A stretch of DNA of 64,000 bases. It comes from Salminus brasiliensis. Lineage: Eukaryota; Chordata; Actinopteri; Characiformes; Bryconidae. The stretch lies in NCBI RefSeq assembly GCF_030463535.1, contig NC_132898.1, positions 24,072,162-24,136,161 of the forward strand, in the 5' to 3' direction. Under the pieces are notes generated by a model. That model made no database searches. It worked only from the letters and a program-made list of their open reading frames with translations, and had not been told where the DNA came from. The translations under genes and the position numbers were made by a program. Shown here piece by piece: positions 55,816 through 64,000 of the stretch (position 1 is its first letter; every line of letters begins with the position of its first letter).

Positions 55816-57188
55816 ACACACTGGACAGGCTGAAAGTATTGCTGGTAAGACGATCTGTGCAAAAAGCTTCAGTACAAATATTTCAATGTTTCATCGTGTG
55901 CTCCAACTGATGAGTGTCAGAAGTGACACAGAGCTTCACTCAGGCTTGTGTATGTGTGTGTGCTGCAGTGTTAAAGCCATGAAGATTAAGAGGGAACTCA
56001 CCAGCATTCACCGAACTGGAGAAGGGCCTAACAGACTAGACTCCAGCTTTACCAGCTGAACCCACTGAGGTTAGAGAAAATCACTCTGGACTGCTTTCAG
56101 TTCATGATTAAAGCTTAAAAAACAAATCTCAGCAATAATTTTCCATAAACCGATGAAGTAAACGCAGTGTAGAAGGTGAAATTGAAGTCACATGCTATTG
56201 TGTTTTAGCTGAAAGTGGAACGCTCTCAGATTTCAGATCATTTTTTCTTCTCTTACACTGTTCTGTTATTTTACACTGTAGTAAAGGGTGATTCTCTACT
56301 ATGTGCTACTGGAAAGGGCTCTTTGACTTGTAACAGTAGTGCTCCGTAGGGTCATAGGATCATTTTTCATCTACAAGAGGATTTCTTTGTTTCTGCAGAA
56401 CCCTTTAACCAAAACAGAAAAGAACTATGTAAGCCTCCAAATAGTTCTTTGAGTTGCAAAGGTACTAAATACATGCATCACTGAGCTACACTTGAAAAGG
56501 GCAAGTAGGACAACAACAATACTAGTAATAATTATTTATTGTATTTTTATATGTATGCGTTATTGTTGTTGCTGTACTTATTATTATTATTATTATTATT
56601 GTTATTATTATTATTGTTATGATAGTAACACAAAACAATCTGCCGTCTTCCTCTCAGTGTAAAAATTGAAAACAGCGGTTAAATCACTTCTGTTCCTCTA
56701 AGACTTTTACTGTGAAATTAAATAAAAGCACTAATTTGTGGGTGTGTTTTCTTTAAAATGAATGAATGAATAAATAAATAAATAAAGTATCATTTTTACC
56801 AAGTTACCATTAATGTGCTAAATATTAACATAACTGATGTGGGTGTGGATTTTCTTTTAGAAAAACAATTAAAATATATATTTATATGTATGTTATGTAT
56901 AAAGTACAGCTAAAGCAATCGCATTTCATGTACAGGTAATGTATTAATTTTACTTATTTCGTCTTTTAAATATAGTTTAGTACAAAACTACAAAATAAAA
57001 AATGGACTAAAATAATAATGATGACAATAGGACTGATAAATTGGGGTTTACGATACATGTACACTATTCTGACCAGTAGGTGGCGCCAGTGTGAAGTTTT
57101 AAGCCCTTCGAATCATTTTGGAATCATTTTTCAGTGAACGGTTCAGTTGGTTCAGTTTTAGGAAGCCACATTTCTCCATCAATACCTG

Positions 57189-57189
<1 letters not shown>

Positions 57190-57235
<46 letters not shown>

Positions 57236-57246
57236 CACACACACAC
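57190..57246. repeat. (CA)n microsatellite
   Basis: CA run with one AA interruption. Confidence 0.9.
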
Positions 57247-58229
57247 CTAAATTGAATGACTTTCAAACTTGGACAGCCAATCAGAAAACAGAAAGCTGTC
57301 AGAATTCTGATTAGCTTAGAGATCAGCTGCGTTCCAAAGCGTGGCAGGCTGCATTTCTCGGCCTCTACATCTTAGAAGGCTGTTCCAAAGTGAAGGACCC
57401 TGTGCAGCCTACGTCCAGAGCAATTTGGATGTCTCACCTGATTTACCCTTCCCGGAAAACGAGAGAGCAGAGTTCATTTAAAAATCCAGAGGACCCATCC
57501 TACCTAGGCTTCGAAACACAGCTTCTGTCTCTGCCTTTGAGGCAGAGACTATGTTGATGTCCAAAATCACACCCTACTGTGCTAAATAGTGTACAAAAAT
57601 AATAACAGTGATAAATCAGCCAGTGGACTAAACCGTGAGGCCTAGTAATGGATTGGTTGATTGATTTGCTTCGGTTCTTGCATTCACAGAGTCTCAAATT
57701 CCTGGTGAAATAAAGCACACACACACTCCTGATCTCTCAAACTCAATGCAGAGGGCTTTAATGAGCAGATTAAAGGTACATAGAAAAGTAAGAAAGGGTG
57801 TGTGTGTGTGTGTCTGTGTCTTTTACAGGATGACAGGCTGGTGGGCACAAACAGTACACTCCTGTATTTCACTGAACACACTATTTATAGAATATACAGG
57901 TCTGCTGTTTGCCCTCGTGTTTGGGTTGAAGGCGTAGTCTGATGAGAAATCAGATGATCATGATTGATCATTGATCCTAGATACAGTCAATCAAACAGAT
58001 GCTTTGGTATGTGATGTGTGCTTCTTTAGTTTATAACAAGAGATTCTAGGCTAACATTGCTAACCCTCTCGTTTTAAACATGTCTTGGCTGATCAACTAT
58101 ATCTGGGGTCAGTGATCAATCAAGGTCATCTGATTTTTCACCAAATTGATCCTTAACTGAATTTAACACAGTAATGTATTGCTCTCCCCATACTCTGTAA
58201 AACAACAGCTCACTTTACTGGGTGTACGT

Positions 58230-58980
58230 CATTCGTACATCATGCTCAACCAGTTTGGTCCTACTGGTTGACTAGCATGGTAACATTGGTTGACCAGTTT
58301 GGTCAGGTTAGTCATCCTGGACAACAAGCTTTGTCATACTAGTTGACTATAGCTTGGTCATGTGGGACAACAAGCTTGGGCATACTGGTTGACTAGCTTA
58401 GTCATGCCAGTCCACATGCTGGTAAAGTAGCTTGGTCATACTGTTTGACTAACATGGGCATGTTGTTCATACTGGTCAACAAGCTTTGTCATACATGTTG
58501 ATCAGCTTGGTCATAAGGGTTGACTAGCTTGGTCAGGTTGATCATGCTGGTCAACGTGCGCGATCACACTGGTAGACTAGCTTGGATATGCCGGCCATTC
58601 TGATCATCAAGCTTGGTCATACCGGTTTACTAACTTGGTCAGGTTAGTCATGCTGGTCAGTGAGCTTGGTCATACTCCTTGACTAGCTTGTTGATCATGC
58701 TAGTCAACAAGCTTGGACATATTGGGTGACTGCATGATCAGGTTGGTCATGCTGGTCAACAGGCTTGGTCATAAGGGTTGACTAGCTTGGTCAGGTTCAT
58801 CATACTGGTTGACTTGCTTGCTAAGGTTGGTCATGCTGGTCAACGATCTCGGTCTTACTGGTTGACTAGCTTGTATATTCCGGCCATTCTGATCATCAAG
58901 CTTGGTCATAACGGTTTACTAACTTGGTCAGGTTAGTCATGCTGGTCAGTGAGCTTGGTCATACTGGTTGAGCAGGTTGA
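58230..58980. repeat. minisatellite of GCTTGGTCATACTGGTTGAC type
   Basis: Alternating half-units GCTTGGTCATACTGGTTGAC and AGGTTGGTCATGCTGGTCAA form a higher-order repeat. A longer segment (near 58575-58660 and 58877-58970: GGCCATTCTGATCATCAAGC and what follows) is nearly identical in two places about 300 bp apart. Confidence 0.85.
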
Positions 58981-59431
58981 GCATGGCGAACACACACAAC
59001 GGTAAAAAAACAAATGGTAGAAACTCCTGAGCCAACTCTGTTTCCTGTACTTTAGGTCCTGTAATGTAATGATGCTCCTTCTCCACTGGACTTCATCGCC
59101 CCGCCCTGCGTACATCTCCGTTTGGTCGTTTGCTTTATTTCGTGCCTTTTCTTTTTTTTCTCTACAGTCTACTAGGTCATCACAACAATGAGATTCTTTC
59201 AGACATGGTTGCCATAACAACACATACAGTACACAGACCCGTAACCACAGAAAACAAGCCCCGCCCCCTTTCCAGAGCAACATTTTTTTCAACGGTTAAA
59301 ACGTTAAACTAACGATAAGAGCTTGTTCGGTTAAAAACTCACAAAAACATCACTTAGAACATTTCCACAACTTCACCTTTAAACTCCCACCACGACCTGG
59401 CAGTGACTCTCAACCCTGGAGCAGAATCAAG

Positions 59432-59433
<2 letters not shown>

Positions 59434-59481
<48 letters not shown>
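59434..59481. repeat. (TG)n microsatellite
   Basis: About 24 TG units. Confidence 0.9.
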
Positions 59482-59485
<4 letters not shown>

Positions 59486-59619
59486 CAGAACAGTGTGACA
59501 GTGATTTTGAAACGTGCATCACATACTTCACTTTACTACAGTACTTACACAGTGGGCGGTCACAGTGAATAAGTGGGAGGGGCTACAACTTCAAAAAGGA
59601 GTCAAGTGACACTGGCTGT

Positions 59620-60175
59620 GGCCAAAATATGTCCTATTTACTTTGTAGTGCACTACTTTGGGTTATCTTAAAAAGCCATGCTATTTATTAAACTTAATTA
59701 TTTTGGGCAACGTCTCAAATTACACGCTATTAACTATGTAGTGCACTATTTTGTTCCAACATATGTGTTACTGACTTTGCTTTAAACTTAATTATTTTGG
59801 GCAACGTCTCAAATTACACGGCATTCACTACATAGTGCACTATTTTGGGCAATGTTCCAAAGTATGCCCTAATCACTACAGTGCATTACTTTGGATTATT
59901 TCTTAACTTACATCCTATACATTGTAAAGTGCACTATTTTGGGTTATGTCTCAAATTACACACGGTTTCTTATGTCCCAAAGTAATCGCTGATCACTCTG
60001 AATTATGTCTTTAGTGCACAATTTTGCCAAATTTAGTGAACTATATTTGGGTGTCTCAAATAATGCCCTATTTTCTATATAGTTCAGGATATGTCTCAAA
60101 TTACCCCATGTTCCCTAAATAGTGCACCATTTTAGACTGTGTGCCAAAATCAGCACATTCCCTATAACAGTATTC
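59620..60175. repeat. tandem array of TAGTGCACTATTTTGGG units
   Basis: Units contain the partly palindromic TAGTGCACTA with CAAATTACAC and TATGTC. One 37-bp stretch starting AAACTTAATTATTTTGGGCA occurs twice (about 59691 and 59783), a local duplication. Confidence 0.8.
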
Positions 60176-60308
60176 TGTGCACCTGATTTTCCATTGTAGG
60201 AAACAAATATTGTTTAAGGGACCATTTTGGACACAGCGACCGTCTTAGTGGACTTGGCTTTCTGACTGGCTGGTTTGGGTGAAGTGGGCGGGGCTACACA
60301 TGGTGGGT

Positions 60309-60992
60309 CTATTTGGCATTGGCCGAGCTGCTGATCATTTTCCTGACGGCCTGGACGATGGATTCCCGGTCGATGCCGTAGATCTTGAGCAGGTCGGACA
60401 TTTTGCCACTGCGGGGCACGTGGGGGACGGCGAGGCGCTGCAGGACGAAGCCAGACTCGTTTACTAGTGTAGAACACACTGCCTCCCCAAGACCACCTGG
60501 GAAAGTTACAGCCAGACAGGACAGAAGAAAAAATAATGAAGGTAAATAAATTAAATGATTAATATGGTCAACTCTAATATATATTGTGCACTATACATAA
60601 TATATCCCAATAATTATAATGAATAATATTACTATTATTACTGTCTCATAATGTTTTGATGTTCTGGACAGCGTTGATGTGTAGGTTTGTTTTTGGCGCC
60701 TCCTAGTGGACTTCTTCATACAGCAGTAATTAGTACCCAGAGGCGTCACAGTGGCTTTATAAAAAAAATTACAATATAGTGCACAGTAGGATATTATAAA
60801 AAAATATATAGATATTTAAACCCAAAAAGATGAGGATCACCAGAACTACTCTCTTATGACCCCAGTGTGACCCCTGGTGCCGCCTCCATCTGTGGATCTC
60901 AGACTTTTCTGATTTTGTTCGCTATTCTTCATATGTTTGAAAATCCGCTCACTTTATCTGTTCCTTCAGGCCTTTCCTGTCTGTTATACCAA

Positions 60993-61050
<58 letters not shown>

Positions 61051-63434
61051 CAGTGTGTGTGCTATGTAGGTCAGTGTGAGCCCGGTGGGCAGTCGTTTGC
61101 TTAAGGAGAGATGACAGCCCTCTGCCATAAAAACCCACCCACTATTCTATCTCTCGCTCTACTTTTCCTACCGTCTTTATCTCCACTGCAGTCCCTCTCT
61201 TGCTCACACTCTCCAATCACTCCATTTCTTTACCATGTATCGCTCGCTAAAGCCTTAATGACCCTTACGAGAAGCCACCGTTTAACTTTTTAACGTTTAA
61301 TCCAGACAGCATCAGTGTCTGTAAGAGGAGTAGATCATTTATTAAGACTTGAATTTGATGATCGTTATTATTGTGTGCACCTGTGTCTTGTTTATAGAAG
61401 GTAAAGACATGATTTACATTTTTTCCATGTTTTGTCATCTTTTTTTGACACTAAAATAAACAGAAATGAGTCAAAAGTTCAGATTTGAACATGTTCATGT
61501 AAATGAAATGTCAATGTAATTAATTACATTCAGAAATGTAATTAATTATGTAATTATCTAGTTAACAAATATCAATTGCGATCACAGGGTCTGTAAAGGT
61601 TGTCTCTTTGTTTCTGCCTCTTTCTCCCTCAGAAACAGACAAAGCCTGAAAGCACACCCAGTATGACAGCCAACAACGCATTTCATACTCTGGACCAATC
61701 CCAAAGCGCCAACACATCACATGTTCTGCCATCAAACCAATAGCAGCTTGCCACAATGGCACATTCTGCTGCCGTCAACCAATCAGACAACTCCATTGGG
61801 ATACAGTGCAGCCACCCTGCCTAAATGCTGAATGATGCTAAGCTTATCTCAAACCCACCTTCGTAGTAGTGGTCCTCTACAGTGAGTATGCGGCCCCTGG
61901 TGCTGCGAGCGTGGTCCATGATGACTTTAGCATCCAGAGGTTTGATGGTGAAAGGGTCGATCACTCGAATGTAGATCCTCTCTGAAAAAAAAACCCCAGA
62001 AACATTCACATTTGTGTGTAGCATTAGCATGGCAGCATAGCAGGGCTAACCAAAGGTAGCATTGACCCTAGTGGGCATCCAATGTGAAACCGAGGACAAA
62101 ACGTTCTGGTTCCCAGTTGGGCTCCCCATACAGGCCCCACATGGACATCTTAGCTGGGTTGTGTTGTACATGAGTCTCATAGCTCCAGTTCACAAACATG
62201 CAAACACGTCTTTTCTTTATCACACCTTTCTTTAGCTGTTCGGCTGCAGCGAGAGCCTCATGCAGGGTTACTCCAGCTCCAACCACCGTCACCTGGTCCT
62301 CCTTACTCTGACACACCACCTGAGGCAGCAACAACCTATTTATTAATGCTTTTAGATCTTGTATTACACCGATATATATCACTAGGCTCCAAAGAACTCC
62401 AGATCTTTGAGACCTCCAGAGTTTTATTAGCTGGTATTAATGTGGCATCGCTTGGACAGGCATATTAAGGGCTTCATCCTCTATAATATCAGATTTAGAG
62501 CCATGTTCAGCACTAAACATGCAGATACCTTGGCCTGTCCGACATGGAAGTCCTCATTGCTGTTGTAGATGATGGCATTCTCAGGGCGGCTGGTCCGGAT
62601 GTAACACACTCCCTGCAAACAGACACATCACATTTTCCTGGGAACTTTCTCTCTACCATACTAAAATGACCATGGTCTGAAATACAGGTAGTACCTTATT
62701 TACATAATGTCTACATTCATCATATCTCACATCATATTTTTTAGCTTTTGTAGTGTACTGTATGAGTAAGCTGTTAGTGTGGAGATAATGCAGTATTCAT
62801 ATGCTCTGTAAAGAGGACGCAGGACAATTTACACCAGATGTCAAGATGTTTGTGGACACCCCTTCTAATGAATGCATTTATGTATTTTAAGTGACACCCA
62901 GTGTACAGAAAAGGATTCTCTTTAGCAGTATTAAACTTAAACCTTTTGGCACCATGCCTAATGGCAGGGGTGGGCTAGAGGGGTATAAAGCCCCCCTCCC
63001 CAGTATTAAGCTGTTGAGAGGTGGGACTGTGTTCTCTTGAATGATGGTGCTTCATCTAATACTTTTGGGATGAGGTGGGGTGGCGATTAACAACATCCTG
63101 ATCTCACTAACGCTCTTGTCGCTGTATGCCCTCCAGCAATGCTCCAAAGTTTAGCAGACAGACCTTCCCTGGACAGTAGGGACAGTTACTCCAACGAAAG
63201 CAGGATAAACTCTTTTTTAAAGAAACAATGAATGAGCAGATGTTCCCAATATTGGAATAAGTGGAATTTATACAGTTTCCTTGCAGAGCAGTAGTGCAGG
63301 TACCTTGGTGTTGGCGGCCAGCTCTACAGCTTTCTCAGTGGACACACCGTCACTGGGATAGAAAACAGTAGCATTGGGAAGAGCCCTGAACATAGCCAAG
63401 TCCTCCAGACCCATGTGGGCAGGTCCATCCTCAC
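60309..63434 (-). CDS. tkt: transketolase, 3' part (join complement 60309-60496, 61859-61981, 62226-62319, 62529-62612, 63304-63434; 5' part beyond the window)
   Basis: Transketolase moves two-carbon units between sugar phosphates in the non-oxidative pentose-phosphate pathway, using thiamine diphosphate, in the cytosol. Five exons join with agreeing phases to the C-terminal third. First come [19 protein letters not shown] and [20 protein letters not shown] (end of the pyrimidine-binding domain). [19 protein letters not shown] follows, then [35 protein letters not shown] and [17 protein letters not shown] of the C-terminal domain. The protein ends [20 protein letters not shown] and then SANAK, stop at 60309-60311. 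Similarity to human TKT is high throughout. Teleosts have more than one tkt gene and I cannot tell which paralogue this is. N-terminal and central exons lie off the right edge. Confidence 0.93.
60992..61048. repeat. (TC)n microsatellite in the last tkt intron
   Basis: TC run with one TTTC interruption. It reads as GA on the tkt strand. Confidence 0.9.
62820..63240. repeat. 5228-type MITE in a tkt intron
   Basis: GATGTTTGTGGACACCCCTT at the left. The interior has TTTGGCACCATGCCTAATGG, then CTAGAGGGGTATAAAGCCCC. The right part CTGGACAGTAGGGACAGTTA mirrors 5330-5345. It is inverse in orientation to the copy at 5228. Confidence 0.65.
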
Positions 63435-63584
63435 CTATTATATGCAACATACACACCACAGATATAAGCATAAACACTGAACATTAGAACTGGGGCATAA
63501 CACTACTGGAGCTGGATTAGTTTTACCAGAAGAGGCTCTGTACTGTAATTTGTAATTTGTTAGTTTAATACAGGCTAAATGTGA

Positions 63585-64000
63585 CTGACCGTATCTGTTT
63601 AATTTGTCTGCAACCCGTGTCACACTTGCAGATTCATACTGGATTATAATCACTCCATGGTTGTTACTGTCAGATTGTAAAAACAGATTCGTACTGGAAC
63701 AAAATCACTCCATAGTTATTCCTGTCAGACTATATACACTACATACACTATAGATTCATATTGGATTACAATCTAATGTAACTGTCAGATTGTAAAAACT
63801 ACAACGGATTCATACTGGATTTAAGACACCTCAAGACACCTGCTGCTGTCATACTTATATATAAATATAAATACATTAATGATTCATACTGGATCAAATT
63901 GGGTTAAACTCCTCAAATATTACTGTCCGACTGTAAAAACTGCATATACAGCAAATTCATGCTGGAATGAAATCAGTCCATAATCACTACTGTCAAAACT
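63585..64000. repeat. minisatellite, unit about 60-65 bp, running off the window
   Basis: Units of the form GATTCATACTGGATTATAAT, CACTCCATGGTTGTTACTGT, CAGATTGTAAAAAC repeat at least five times in the tkt intron and continue to the last base. Confidence 0.8.

Larger units (their letters stand above)
55816..60308. other. region between the membrane-protein gene and tkt
   Basis: Probably starts with the 3' UTR of the + strand gene (AATAAA at 56721). A possible further spliced piece begins after TGTGTGCTGCAG at about 55969. The rest is repeats: TTA/ATT tract (56577-56620), (CA)n (57190-57246), a diverged dispersed repeat (57940-58140) and the arrays listed separately. The tkt 3' UTR lies at the right edge. 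Confidence 0.45.

Overview
The window reads as nuclear DNA of a bony fish. It has vertebrate exon-intron genes with GT-AG introns, long microsatellites, many minisatellites, Tc1-like transposons, MITE-like elements with terminal inverted repeats, and tRNA-derived SINEs. The repeat styles look like those of otophysan fishes (characins, catfishes, cyprinids), but that is an impression from memory; I cannot name the species. No bacterial or viral gene set is present.

Layout, left to right. 1-4 kb: repeats, including a decayed Tc1-like element. 4.0-17.3 kb: ninj1 on the + strand (three coding exons plus a separate 3'-UTR exon). 20.9-24.8 kb: card19 on the - strand, convergent with ninj1; I assembled five coding exons, four joined by matching phases, but did not securely find the start-codon exon. 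26.9-27.05 kb: an unassigned possible terminal exon on the - strand. 30.7-50.9 kb: bicd2 on the - strand, eight coding exons, 868 codons plus stop. Its 12.8-kb first intron holds a Tc1-like element with an uninterrupted transposase frame. 53.0-55.8 kb: a small seven-exon + strand gene for a multi-pass membrane protein that I do not recognise. 60.3-63.4 kb: the last five coding exons of a transketolase gene (tkt) on the - strand; the rest lies beyond the right edge.

The trio ninj1, card19 and bicd2 matches genes linked on human 9q22.31, where NINJ1 and CARD19 are also convergent, so the block looks like an old vertebrate linkage. Human TKT is on chromosome 3, so its position beside bicd2 is not shared with human. 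The genes do not form one pathway: ninjurin-1 acts in plasma-membrane rupture and adhesion, CARD19 is a CARD/transmembrane protein, BICD2 is a dynein-dynactin cargo adaptor, and transketolase is a pentose-phosphate enzyme.

Most remaining DNA is repeats: at least two MITE-like families in several copies, a SINE nested in one of them, four arrays built from the same roughly 20-bp unit in both orientations, and an intronic array of CAGGTG-type units. The best candidate for something undescribed is the seven-exon membrane-protein gene; the best structural oddities are the bicd2 3' end and the Tc1 copy with one truncated end.
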